A stretch of DNA of 46,965 bases from contig JBBIRW010000008.1 in NCBI GenBank assembly GCA_037441565.1, forward strand, positions 1-46,965, given 5' to 3'. Positions 8,343-16,354 of the stretch are shown piece by piece (the stretch's first letter is position 1; each line of letters begins with the position of its first letter). Source of the stretch: JBBIRW01 sp037441565 (GTDB lineage: Bacteria > Desulfobacterota > JBBIRW01). The notes below the pieces were generated by a model, which searched no databases, was not told the origin of the DNA, and saw nothing but the letters and a program-made list of their open reading frames with translations. Both the position numbers and the translations under genes were made by a program.

Positions 8343-9058
8343 ATTATGGCCCTGCTGAGATGATGATTGTAAGTATGGCGAGGCTTCTCAGGAATGGTGA
8401 AAGGGTTTTCCATGGTGTAGCATCACCCCTTCCCATGATAGCGATTCAGCTTGCAAAGAGGCTACATGCCCCGGATCTTGTTTACCTTAATATTCCAGGC
8501 GGTGTTGATGCATCCCCGCACCGTCTTCCTACATCAACTGTTGATTCACTGCTTGTTGAAAATTCTTCATCCCTTTTTTCACTAACAGAGATTTTTGATC
8601 TTTCAGCAAGAGGTGGTCTGGATACAGCATTCATAAGTGGTGTTCAGATTGATCTTTATGGACGGATAAACCTATCATGCATAGGGGATTTTAAGCAACC
8701 AAAGGTTAGATTAACAGGTGGTGCAGGAAGTGCTGTCATTCTCCCTACAGCAGGAAGGGTTATATTATGGAGGACGAAACACAATCCAAAGGTGTTTGTA
8801 AAAAAGTGCGATTTTATCACTGCAAAGGGGAATGTGGAGAGGGTCATAACACCGCTGTGCATTTTCAGAAGGGAAAAGGGCAGACTTGTGCTTGAAAGCA
8901 TCCATCCATACTCAAATCTTAAAGAGGTGATCCAGGAAACAGGGTTTCCCATTGAAAGCAGAAAAGAATATTCCATTACAAAGGAGCCTGAAGATGGGGA
9001 GCTTACAATCTTGAACCAGATAGATCCTATGAGGGTAAGAGATCTTGAATTCAAATAG
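8339..9058 (+). CDS. Family I CoA-transferase subunit B (GctB/IpdB-like), canonical Glu not seen
   Basis: A 239-residue beta-type subunit. Recognisable blocks are FHGVASPLPMIAIQLAKRL, HAPDLVYLNIPGG, the GGLDTAFISGVQIDLYGRIN stretch, KVRLTGGAGSA and VITPLCIF. True glutaconate-type transferases carry a YESG-like motif shortly after HAPDL, whose Glu forms the acyl-CoA intermediate; here that place reads NIPG, with Ile where Glu is expected. IpdB-type hydrolases also lack it, so a hydrolase or ring-opening role is more likely than CoA transfer. This alignment is from memory. Starts by ATGA overlap with subunit A. Confidence 0.83.
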   Translation: MNYGPAEMMIVSMARLLRNGERVFHGVASPLPMIAIQLAKRLHAPDLVYLNIPGGVDASPHRLPTSTVDSLLVENSSSLFSLTEIFDLSARGGLDTAFISGVQIDLYGRINLSCIGDFKQPKVRLTGGAGSAVILPTAGRVILWRTKHNPKVFVKKCDFITAKGNVERVITPLCIFRREKGRLVLESIHPYSNLKEVIQETGFPIESRKEYSITKEPEDGELTILNQIDPMRVRDLEFK

Positions 9059-9061
9059 GTG

Positions 9062-9134
9062 TTTCCTTCCTGGAATTGTTTTATTCTGGAAACATTGGGT
9101 TCGAGCAACCAGGAAGGGGGCATTCCTTCCAGAA
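9062..9134 (+). promoter_or_regulatory. Interleaved inverted repeats in the leader of the proteasomal ATPase gene
   Basis: In the 188-base gap before the ATPase gene, CCTTCCTGG (9065-9073) pairs with CCAGGAAGG (9109-9117), and TTCTGGAA (9084-9091) pairs with TTCCAGAA (9127-9134). The two pairs interleave, giving a pseudoknot-like topology; GGAAGG (9112-9117) can also pair with CCTTCC (9125-9130), a competing hairpin. TTCCTGGAA at 9067-9075 is itself palindromic, so these may instead be repeated operator sites. No T-run follows. Function not known. Confidence 0.4.
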
Positions 9135-9246
9135 GGGATAATCCTCAAAGAATTCATCAGAATCTGAAAAGAAATCCAGATCAATAGCTGATCCTCTTGA
9201 TGGCATGTATTATGCATATTACTTGGCTTAAAAAGGAGATTTTTAA

Positions 9247-10962
9247 ATGGGTCGATTGAGAAAAGAGGATGATGAATGGAAAAAGGAACCTCTTCAGCAT
9301 CAGGATGAGGATGAGTGGCATATGGATCAATTCAGGGATCATAGCAACGAGGTTGAAAAGTTAAAAAAGAGGATCAGCGAACTTGAGAGGGAAATGGAGA
9401 TTATAAGGGGGCGGAATGAAAAGCTCTCATCCGCATTGAGGAATGCTGAAGTTACCATCATAAATTTAAAAGAGGAGGTCTCAAAGCTGACCTCGCCACC
9501 ACTTACCTATGCAACACTGATAAGAGTCAATCCTGATGGAAATGCAGATATAGAGATCGATGGAAGATGCATGAGGGTTAAGATTGACCCTGCTGTTCTG
9601 GTTGATGAGATGAAACCCGGAAGGAAGGTTTTGGTGAATCAATATATGAATATTGTGGAGGTATGCGGATCAGAGGAATCGGGTGAGGTTGTTCAGGTAA
9701 AAGAGGTCCTGGGTGACAGGGCTATTGTGATCGGAAGGGGGTTTGAGGAGAAGGTCGTTAGATTCTCAGACGAACTATTAAGTGAAAAGATATCTACAGG
9801 AGATGTGCTACTTTCAGGGATGAGAAGCAGTTTTGTATATCAAAAACTTCCAAAATCCGAGGTTGAAGAGGTTGTGCTTGAAGAGGTTCCGGATGTTGAA
9901 TATAGTATGATAGGAGGGCTCAACGAACAGATTGAGATAATCAGGGATGCGGTTGAACTTCCCTACCTTTATCCTGATGAATTCAGGGAATTCAAGATCT
10001 CACCACCAAAGGGCATACTGCTTTATGGACCTCCTGGTTGTGGAAAGACAATGCTTGCGAAGGCGGTTGCAAAAAGCCTTGCTGAAAGGGTGAGGGAAAG
10101 GACAGGAAGGGATGTAAATGGATATTTTCTCAATGTAAAGGGTCCAGAATTACTCAATAAATATGTTGGTGAAACAGAGAGGAAGATAAGGGAGGTATTC
10201 ACAAAGGCAAAGGAAAAGGCAAGGGAGGATATACCTGTTATAATATTCTTTGATGAAATGGATGCCCTTTTCAGGCTGAGAGGAAGTGGTATTTCATCAG
10301 ATATTGAAACAACGATAGTGGCACAGTTCCTATCTGAACTTGATGGTGTTGAGTCCATAAAGAATGTCATTGTCATCGGTGCGAGCAACAGGCAGGACCT
10401 CATCGATCCCGCTGTTCTTAGACCTGGAAGGATGGATTTGAAGATAAAGGTCGGAAGACCTGACAGGGATGCATCCCTTGATATATTGAGCAAATATCTA
10501 ACAGCTGATCTTCCAATCAGTGCGGAAATCCTTGAATTCCTTGATCACGACAGAGAGCGCGCTGCTGAATTCATGAGAAAGAAGATCGTTGAATGGATCT
10601 TCGATGAGTCAAAGGATACAGAATTTGCAGAGATAGCGTATGCTGATGGCACAAAGGAGACCATATATTTCAGACACCTCATAAGTGGAGCACTTCTTTC
10701 AGGAATAGTAAACAGGGCAAAGAGGATAGCGATAAAAAGATTTCTCAATGGTGGTGAAAAGGGGATTAAACTTGAGGACCTCAGGAATGCAATTACTGCT
10801 GAATTCATAGAGAATACAGATATACCGCAGATAGAAAGTATTTCGCACTGGGAAGGACTCATCGAAGGGAAGGGTAGGGTCCTTGGTGTGAGAATATTGC
10901 GAATGCAGAAGAGAGAAGGGAAACCCCGGATTGAGGAGATAAAGGCGGGTCAATATCTATGA
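9247..10962 (+). CDS. arc: Proteasome-associated AAA ATPase (Mpa/ARC type)
   Basis: A 571-residue ring ATPase. Order of parts: a charged N-terminus, a coiled coil (about 35-83), an OB-fold interdomain (about 86-220) and an AAA domain with Walker A GPPGCGKT (261-268), Walker B FFDEMD (DE at 336-337), GASNRQDLIDPAVLRPGRMD second region of homology with arginine finger. The last residues are GQYL, like the C-terminal tail that lets actinobacterial Mpa open the 20S gate. In actinobacteria it unfolds pupylated proteins for the proteasome. No pup, dop, pafA or prcBA gene is visible in the window. AGGAG ribosome site; own leader of 188 bases. Confidence 0.95.
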   Translation: MGRLRKEDDEWKKEPLQHQDEDEWHMDQFRDHSNEVEKLKKRISELEREMEIIRGRNEKLSSALRNAEVTIINLKEEVSKLTSPPLTYATLIRVNPDGNADIEIDGRCMRVKIDPAVLVDEMKPGRKVLVNQYMNIVEVCGSEESGEVVQVKEVLGDRAIVIGRGFEEKVVRFSDELLSEKISTGDVLLSGMRSSFVYQKLPKSEVEEVVLEEVPDVEYSMIGGLNEQIEIIRDAVELPYLYPDEFREFKISPPKGILLYGPPGCGKTMLAKAVAKSLAERVRERTGRDVNGYFLNVKGPELLNKYVGETERKIREVFTKAKEKAREDIPVIIFFDEMDALFRLRGSGISSDIETTIVAQFLSELDGVESIKNVIVIGASNRQDLIDPAVLRPGRMDLKIKVGRPDRDASLDILSKYLTADLPISAEILEFLDHDRERAAEFMRKKIVEWIFDESKDTEFAEIAYADGTKETIYFRHLISGALLSGIVNRAKRIAIKRFLNGGEKGIKLEDLRNAITAEFIENTDIPQIESISHWEGLIEGKGRVLGVRILRMQKREGKPRIEEIKAGQYL

Positions 10963-10978
10963 TATGGAGGATGGTGAA

Positions 10979-11434
10979 ATGATTAGATCGATTGATAAGG
11001 CACTTGAAAAGATCTCATATGGTTACTATATTATAACGGCAAAGAAGGATGGGCGAATAAACGGACTGACCGTTAACTGGCTAACACAGATCTCCTTTGA
11101 ACCTCCTCTTGTTGCAACAGCAATATCAAAGGATCGTTACACACATCAGCTGATCGAGGCGAGCTCTTTCTTCCTTGTAAATATTATGGATAAAAAAGAC
11201 TGGAAGATCCTCGAGAAATTTGGAACCACAACAGGATATGATCGATATAAATTTGATGATGTTGAATATTTTGAGAACGAATACGGTTTGCCCATTTTAA
11301 AAAATGCCTCTGCATACATCATGTGTGAGGTAACACACATCCTGAACCCTGGTGATCATACCCTTTTCATAGGGAGGGTTCTTGAAGGGGTAGTTATGGA
11401 TAATAAGGAGGAGGAAGTTGGATCGCAAGGATAG
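10979..11434 (+). CDS. Flavin reductase-like domain protein (FMN-binding)
   Basis: A 151-residue flavoprotein-like protein of the flavin reductase family (split-barrel fold). Visible family features are GYYIITAKKDGRINGLTVNW near the start, the ISFEPPLVATAISKDRYT block and the ASFFLVNIMDKKDW segment, followed by a short C-terminal part with the GDHTLFIGRV strand. Such proteins either reduce free flavin with NAD(P)H or act as FMN-containing electron carriers in anaerobes. Start taken at ATG 10979 with GGAGG at 10966-10970; an earlier ATG at 10964 would include that site. Its end overlaps the Mrp gene by 17 bases. Confidence 0.88.
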   Translation: MIRSIDKALEKISYGYYIITAKKDGRINGLTVNWLTQISFEPPLVATAISKDRYTHQLIEASSFFLVNIMDKKDWKILEKFGTTTGYDRYKFDDVEYFENEYGLPILKNASAYIMCEVTHILNPGDHTLFIGRVLEGVVMDNKEEEVGSQG

Positions 11435-12479
11435 CGGAATAAAAAGGGAAGATATTATTGATGCATTGAGAAAGGTAATGGACCCCGAACTGGGAAGGGA
11501 TCTTGTGAGCCTTGGAATGGTAAAAGAGGTGGAGGTTGAAGGATCTAAGGTCAGAGTGAATGTGGCATTAACAACACCTGCATGCCCGCTTAAATCGCAT
11601 ATTGAGAGGGGTGTGAGGGATGCAATCATATCGGTTCCTGGAGTAAGTGATGTGGAAGTCAAGCTTTCAGCTGAGATAAAAGGAGGTTCTGTTCCTGGAA
11701 GGAAACCGATAGAGGGGATTAAATATATCATTGCGGTGGCAAGCGGGAAAGGCGGTGTCGGTAAAAGCACTGTTAGTGCAAATATTGCTGCTTCACTTTT
11801 TGCATCAGGTGCAAAGACAGGTATTCTCGATGCAGACATCTACGGACCCAATATCCCGAGGATGCTTGGTCTTGATAAACCGCCCGCACAAAAGGACGGA
11901 AGGGTGGTCCCCGGTGAAAGGATGGGTATGAAGGTCATGTCCATGGGATTCTTTTTGAGAGAGGATGATCCTGTAATATGGAGGGGACCTATGCTTCATG
12001 GGGTGCTTCAGCAGTTTCTCAGGGATGTTTACTGGGGTGAACTCGATTACCTCATAGTTGACCTTCCACCAGGGACCGGTGATGCACAATTAACACTGAC
12101 CCAGACTGTCCCACTGAGTGGGGCAATCATAGTCACAACACCTCAGGATGTTGCGCTCCTTGATGCGAGAAAGGGGCTTTCCATGTTCAGAAAGGTCGAT
12201 GTCCCTGTACTGGGAATTATAGAAAATATGAGCTACTTCCTCTGCCCGCACTGCGGTGAAAGATCTGAGATATTTGGCTATGGAGGCGGGAGAAAGGTAA
12301 GCGAAATACTGGATGTCCCTTTTCTCGGCGAGATCCCCATAATAACAGAAATAAGACAGGCGGGCGATGAAGGAAAACCTATACCACTCTTCCATCCCAA
12401 CTCACAGGCTGGTATCATATTCAGGGAAATTACAGAAAAGGTGGCTTCGCTTCTCAGCATTCACTATTACAGTGTTTAA
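11418..12479 (+). CDS. mrp: Mrp/NBP35-type P-loop ATPase, Fe-S cluster carrier
   Basis: A 353-residue ApbC/Mrp protein. An N-terminal MIP18/DUF59 domain (about 1-95; VMDPELGRDLVSLGMV, TTPACPLKSHIE) is followed by the deviant Walker A SGKGGVGKST, the DADIYGPNIPRMLG block, DLPPGTGDAQLT and the cluster-binding CxxC in YFLCPHCGE. These dimeric proteins bind and transfer 4Fe-4S clusters. The start is a TTG at 11418 with AGGAGGAGG just upstream, inside the end of the flavin reductase gene. The adjacent genes (a flavoprotein and a 4Fe-4S GlcF-like protein) are possible clients. Confidence 0.95.
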   Translation: MDRKDSGIKREDIIDALRKVMDPELGRDLVSLGMVKEVEVEGSKVRVNVALTTPACPLKSHIERGVRDAIISVPGVSDVEVKLSAEIKGGSVPGRKPIEGIKYIIAVASGKGGVGKSTVSANIAASLFASGAKTGILDADIYGPNIPRMLGLDKPPAQKDGRVVPGERMGMKVMSMGFFLREDDPVIWRGPMLHGVLQQFLRDVYWGELDYLIVDLPPGTGDAQLTLTQTVPLSGAIIVTTPQDVALLDARKGLSMFRKVDVPVLGIIENMSYFLCPHCGERSEIFGYGGGRKVSEILDVPFLGEIPIITEIRQAGDEGKPIPLFHPNSQAGIIFREITEKVASLLSIHYYSV

Positions 12480-12493
12480 GGTTCCACTTCTTA

Positions 12494-13759
12494 ATGGAAG
12501 AAAGACAGCTGAATCTTGAAGAGATCATAAGATGCAGCCATTGTGGGGTTTGCCTTTCTTCATGCCCAACATACAATGAAATGAAAAAGGAGATGGACTC
12601 TCCCAGGGGGAGACTGTACCTCCTTAGGATGGTTGCCACAGGAAGGAGTCCATTCACACCTTCCATAAGGAGATATATTGATCTCTGTCTTGATTGCAGG
12701 GCCTGTGAGACCGTTTGCCCATCAGGTGTAAATTTTGGCCATATAATTGAGAAGGCACGTTTCACACTCGAGAGGGATCTTCCCAGACCATTTCTTCAAA
12801 GGCTGTTCATGATATTTTTCCTGCGGATGCTATTTCCCAGTCTGATGAGATTTAATCTTTTTATAAAGATGATCCGTATTTACCAGCTCCTGCGATTTGA
12901 TAGATTTGTCGAGAAGACAGGGATCCTCGGATTCTTTTCTGATTCACTTAAGACAGCACATAAGATGCTTCCACCGATAAGCAGAAGAAGGTCCATGGAG
13001 CAGATTCCGGAGGTTATAAGAAATGGAAGAAGGAAATTCAGGGTTGGTTTCTTCACAGGATGTGTAATGGATACAATATTTGCAGATGTGAATATTGCAA
13101 CAGTAAATCTACTCAAACATCTGGGATGCGAAATAGTAACACCGAGGGGACAGGGATGTTGTGGTGCACTTCAGTTGCATTTCGGGATGAGGGATGTTGC
13201 TAAGAGGATGGCAATAAGAAACATTAAAGTATTTGAAAAATTATCAATTGATGCGATAATAGCAAATGCTGGCGGATGCGGCGCAGCACTTATGGAATAT
13301 CCTCATCTGCTGAGAAATGATGAATATGGGGAAAGGGCGGTTGATTTTAGCAGGAAAGTGAGGGATATCTGCCAGTTCATAGTGGAAAGTGGCGAGATGA
13401 TAGATTTCAGGGAGTTCAGGGAAAGGGTTCTATATCAGGATTCATGTCATCTTGTTAATGTAATGAAGGTAAAGGATGAACCGAGGATGCTGCTGAAGAG
13501 AATCCCTGGTATCGAGCTGAGGGAGCTGAAGAATGGATCCCTTTGCTGCGGAAGCGCAGGAATTTACAATATACTGGAGAAGGAGATGTCATGGAGGATA
13601 CTTAAGAAGAAGATCGACGAGATCAGGGAAATAGGCCCATCATTAATTGTCTCGGGAAATGCGGGATGCATAATACAGCTTAATTTCGGTTTAAAGGAAA
13701 GCGGGCTTAACATACCTGTTATGCATACGGCGCTGCTACTTGACAGGCTAAAAATATGA
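12494..13759 (+). CDS. GlcF-like 4Fe-4S protein (glycolate/lactate oxidase iron-sulfur subunit)
   Basis: A 421-residue protein with two 4Fe-4S motifs (C14, C17, C20, C24 and C65, C68, C71, C75) and two cysteine-rich CCG domains, seen as GCCGALQLHFG near residue 220 and SCHL plus SLCCGSAG near 320-352. This is the layout of GlcF, the electron-transfer subunit of glycolate oxidase, and of HdrD-like proteins. The flavin subunit GlcD is not next to it, so its electron donor is unknown. TTCCA and TGGAA flank the start codon region and may form a small hairpin around it. Confidence 0.88.
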   Translation: MEERQLNLEEIIRCSHCGVCLSSCPTYNEMKKEMDSPRGRLYLLRMVATGRSPFTPSIRRYIDLCLDCRACETVCPSGVNFGHIIEKARFTLERDLPRPFLQRLFMIFFLRMLFPSLMRFNLFIKMIRIYQLLRFDRFVEKTGILGFFSDSLKTAHKMLPPISRRRSMEQIPEVIRNGRRKFRVGFFTGCVMDTIFADVNIATVNLLKHLGCEIVTPRGQGCCGALQLHFGMRDVAKRMAIRNIKVFEKLSIDAIIANAGGCGAALMEYPHLLRNDEYGERAVDFSRKVRDICQFIVESGEMIDFREFRERVLYQDSCHLVNVMKVKDEPRMLLKRIPGIELRELKNGSLCCGSAGIYNILEKEMSWRILKKKIDEIREIGPSLIVSGNAGCIIQLNFGLKESGLNIPVMHTALLLDRLKI

Positions 13760-13790
13760 TCTTTACGAGGAAGTTATTGATCAACTATTT

Positions 13791-14531
13791 GTGAAACCCG
13801 TATCAATATTTAAAAAAATTTTACATATTTCCGGCATTCACAGGATAAGTATCCGCGAAATATTTATTATTCTATTGCCTTCGATAATTTTCCTTGCTCT
13901 TTATTTCTTTTTTCCACCCTTCAAATTACATTTTTATAAATACATCTCCCTTCTTACAGCTGAAAATATCGGGAAGCTCAAAAAATACATACTGAGCTTT
14001 GGTATACTTGCACCATGTGTATCCTTTTTTCTTATGATCCTTCAATCGGTTATTTTTTTTCTCCCTTCCATGCCCATCATGCTTGCAAATGGGCTTATAT
14101 TCGGACCCTTGTGGGGTTTTCTCCTCTCATGGACATCAAACACAGCAGGTGTTTGCATTGCATTCCTCATTGCAAGAAAATGGGGCAGACCCATAGTGGA
14201 ACTTATGGCAAACAGGGAGAAGCTCGAAAAGGCTGATCAGCTAATATCGAAATATGGAAAGTATGCTGTATTCATAGCAAGACTTTATCCTATCGTTTCC
14301 TTTGATATCATAAGTTATGCAGCAGGAATAACATCCATAAAATTTCTTCACTTTATAGTTGCAGCCGGATTAGGAGGGATACCGTCCATACTTCTCTGGT
14401 CCGTCGGCGGGGGAGGCTTGAAAAGATTGAATGCGGAAGGATGGTATGTTCTTCCTTCGGTGCTTATTTTCCTTCTTTTTATAGGACTTATTATGGGCTT
14501 AAGTTTTATGCACAGCCAGCGCAGGGATTAA
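13791..14531 (+). CDS. VTT-domain (TVP38/TMEM64, DedA-like) membrane protein
   Basis: A 246-residue inner-membrane protein with an N-terminal helix (about 20-42), further hydrophobic stretches near 70-110, a re-entrant segment around FLPSMPIMLANGLIFGPLWG, a hydrophilic loop and the ARLYPIVSFDIISYAAG segment typical of the VTT domain, then terminal helices. Family members act in lipid scrambling or export and membrane homeostasis. The start is a GTG without a close ribosome site, so the N-terminus is uncertain. It runs head-on into the PII gene: the two stop codons share the four bases TTAA. Confidence 0.85.
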   Translation: MKPVSIFKKILHISGIHRISIREIFIILLPSIIFLALYFFFPPFKLHFYKYISLLTAENIGKLKKYILSFGILAPCVSFFLMILQSVIFFLPSMPIMLANGLIFGPLWGFLLSWTSNTAGVCIAFLIARKWGRPIVELMANREKLEKADQLISKYGKYAVFIARLYPIVSFDIISYAAGITSIKFLHFIVAAGLGGIPSILLWSVGGGGLKRLNAEGWYVLPSVLIFLLFIGLIMGLSFMHSQRRD

Positions 14532-14866
14532 AGGGCATCCTCTCCCCTCTCACCAGTTCTTATCCTAATTGCCTCATCGACAGGCAGAACAAAGATCTTT
14601 CCATCACCTATTCTTCCTGTCCTTGCTGCCCTCTGTATGGTTTCAACAACCTTTGTTACCATATCATCCCTGACAACTACCTCAAGTTTTATCTTGGGGA
14701 GAAAATCCACAACATACTCTGCACCCCTGTAAAGTTCCGTATGCCCTTTCTGCCTTCCAAACCCTTTGACTTCAGTTATAGTTAACCCCTGTATTCCTAT
14801 CTCGCTGAGGCTTTCCTTCACTTCATCAAGTTTGAAGGGTTTTATTATTGCTTCAATCTTTTTCAT
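14528..14866 (-). CDS. glnB: Nitrogen regulatory protein PII
   Basis: A 112-residue PII signal protein on the minus strand. The T-loop reads GHTELYRGAEYVVDFLPK, with the uridylylation tyrosine at position 51, and the B- and C-loops appear as AARTGRIGDGKIFVLPV and IRTGERG. PII trimers sense ATP/ADP and 2-oxoglutarate and control glutamine synthetase, ammonium channels and others. No amtB or glnA is next to it, so the GlnB-versus-GlnK question cannot be settled by context. An AAAGGA-type ribosome site precedes the ATG. It is divergent from the thiamine-binding protein gene with an AT-rich shared region. Confidence 0.95.
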   Translation of the reverse strand: MKKIEAIIKPFKLDEVKESLSEIGIQGLTITEVKGFGRQKGHTELYRGAEYVVDFLPKIKLEVVVRDDMVTKVVETIQRAARTGRIGDGKIFVLPVDEAIRIRTGERGEDAL

Positions 14867-14876
14867 TACTCGATCC

Positions 14877-14905
14877 TTTAAGAATTATATATAAAACATT
14901 ATAAT
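14877..14905 (+). promoter_or_regulatory. Candidate divergent promoter with palindromic -10
   Basis: ATTATAAT at 14898-14905 is its own reverse complement and reads as a TATAAT -10 on both strands. For the plus strand a weak -35 TTTAAG lies at 14877-14882 with a 17-base spacer. The minus-strand -35 is poor. It sits in the 86-base AT-rich gap between glnB and the thiamine-binding protein gene. Confidence 0.35.
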
Positions 14906-14952
14906 AAAAAATAGGACTATGTAAATCTTAAAAAATTCTCAAGGAGGGGCAA

Positions 14953-15264
14953 ATGGCAACAGTTGAAGTGAGCATTGTGCCAGTAGGAACAAAAACAACA
15001 AGCATCGGAGACTTTGTGGCTGATGTAATAAGACATCTTAATAACAGGAGGTGCAGGTATCAGCTCACACCTATGGGAACCATACTTGACGGTGAAATAA
15101 CTGAACTTTTCGGTATACTTCAGGAAATCCACGAGATACCATTTAGAAATGGTGCCATGAGGGTTGTTACAAAGATTGTTATTGATGACAGGAGGGACAA
15201 AAGGGTGAGCATGGATGATAAGGTTATTTCCGTTGCAATGAGACTTGGTGAAAAGAGGGAATAG
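14953..15264 (+). CDS. MTH1187-family thiamine-binding protein (DUF77)
   Basis: A 103-residue protein of the MTH1187/YkoF-like fold. The start EVSIVPVGTKTTSIGDFVADVIRHL and the YQLTPMGTILDGE segment are characteristic. Family members form small oligomers that bind thiamine or its hydroxymethylpyrimidine part in the cytoplasm; the physiological role is thought to be salvage or sequestration. Strong AAGGAGGGG ribosome site. I saw no TPP riboswitch in the short leader. Seven bases separate its stop from the next gene. Confidence 0.88.
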   Translation: MATVEVSIVPVGTKTTSIGDFVADVIRHLNNRRCRYQLTPMGTILDGEITELFGILQEIHEIPFRNGAMRVVTKIVIDDRRDKRVSMDDKVISVAMRLGEKRE

Positions 15265-15271
15265 CGGGGAG

Positions 15272-16354
15272 ATGAAGAAGCGCCTTATCATAACCTTTCT
15301 ACTCATCCTGATAATTTTCCTGATGATTGCAGTTGCACTGATTGCGCCTGTTGTGGTTAAAAAGAGGATAAGTGCAGGGCTTGGTCCGGAATTCTCGGTA
15401 AGGGAGATAAAGTTTAACCTCTTTAATATTTCTGTATACGATTTTGGTGGAAGAGTCCCTATCTCAGGGGATGCGGTAGTTATTTTCAAAATACCATTCA
15501 TGGACATAGTGCCGAGCTGGAGTAATATTTTGAGAAGGGACATTGTATTTTCAACTGTTTATATTAAAAGACCTGATGTAAAGATTTCAAAAAGTGAGCC
15601 CCATGATGTTACAAGAAGGGATAAGGAGGAGAAGGCTGATGTCAAATACAATATGAGATTCAATACCATTCAGGTGGAGAATGCACTCATTGGCATTGAT
15701 CTCATAAAAAGCGAGCCCCCGGTTATCTTTGAAAAAGGAAAGATCGTAGTTAAAGGGTTAAAATATCCATCAGTTGATAAGTTTGACTTTAGGATTCAAG
15801 GAATGATCAGGGAAGGTGGAAGCGTTGATATCGATGGAAAATGGTCTGACAGTGAAAAGATTCTCGATTTTTCCCTCAGGCTTGACGCCATCCCTTTTGA
15901 TCGAATGAGGGCATATCTGCGGGATGTTGAGAGGAAAGGTATAAGATGGAAGATGATGGATGTTGACGCAAAGGGGGAGTTGAAGGGCGATAACATACTG
16001 CTCATGGGTAAGGCAACACTTTACGATCTCAAGTATAGTTCAAATGGTCTGTCTGGGAATGTCCAGGGCATACCTGCGGGTATGCTGGTTGCATTTTTAA
16101 AGGATAAAAAGGGGAGGCTTTCCTTTAATTTTTCGCTTTCGGGAAACATAAAAAATCCACACTTCAGCATTCAGGAGTCCATAGGGGAGATGTTTTTCAG
16201 AGCCCTTGCTGAAAAGATGGATATTAAGAAATCTATTGGGGAAAGTCAGGAAGTAATAGAGGAAAAAGGAAAAGAGGTTCTTGAAAAAGGGGTAAAGGCA
16301 TTTGAGGGTTTCAAGGAGGGGATTAAAGGTTTATGGGAGAAAAAAAGAGATTGA
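15272..16354 (+). CDS. AsmA/DUF748-like envelope protein
   Basis: A 360-residue protein with a single N-terminal membrane helix (about residues 5-25) and a long beta-rich region with repeats of short hydrophobic strands (VREIKFNLFNISVYDFGG, VENALIGIDLI and so on), as in AsmA/DUF748 proteins that bridge the envelope and help move phospholipids. The last 60 residues are Lys/Glu-rich and helical. Start at ATG 15272, since TTG 15245 and GTG 15248 lie inside the previous gene. Homology is judged from pattern and not from a specific motif. Its end overlaps ubiX by 22 bases. Confidence 0.65.
   Translation: MKKRLIITFLLILIIFLMIAVALIAPVVVKKRISAGLGPEFSVREIKFNLFNISVYDFGGRVPISGDAVVIFKIPFMDIVPSWSNILRRDIVFSTVYIKRPDVKISKSEPHDVTRRDKEEKADVKYNMRFNTIQVENALIGIDLIKSEPPVIFEKGKIVVKGLKYPSVDKFDFRIQGMIREGGSVDIDGKWSDSEKILDFSLRLDAIPFDRMRAYLRDVERKGIRWKMMDVDAKGELKGDNILLMGKATLYDLKYSSNGLSGNVQGIPAGMLVAFLKDKKGRLSFNFSLSGNIKNPHFSIQESIGEMFFRALAEKMDIKKSIGESQEVIEEKGKEVLEKGVKAFEGFKEGIKGLWEKKRD

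Noticed and set aside
9059..9246. A pup gene next to the proteasomal ATPase
   Set aside because: No short frame ending in Gly-Gly-Glu/Gln was seen in this gap or after the ATPase gene.
10023..10493. Long minus-strand open frames, as inside the ATPase, folP and rbsK genes
   Set aside because: They lie fully opposite clearly conserved coding sequence, lack ribosome sites and show low-complexity Ser/Leu/Ile composition, so they are shadows.
14867..14952. TPP riboswitch before the thiamine-binding protein gene
   Set aside because: The leader is under 90 bases, AT-rich and has no CUGAGA-type THI core.
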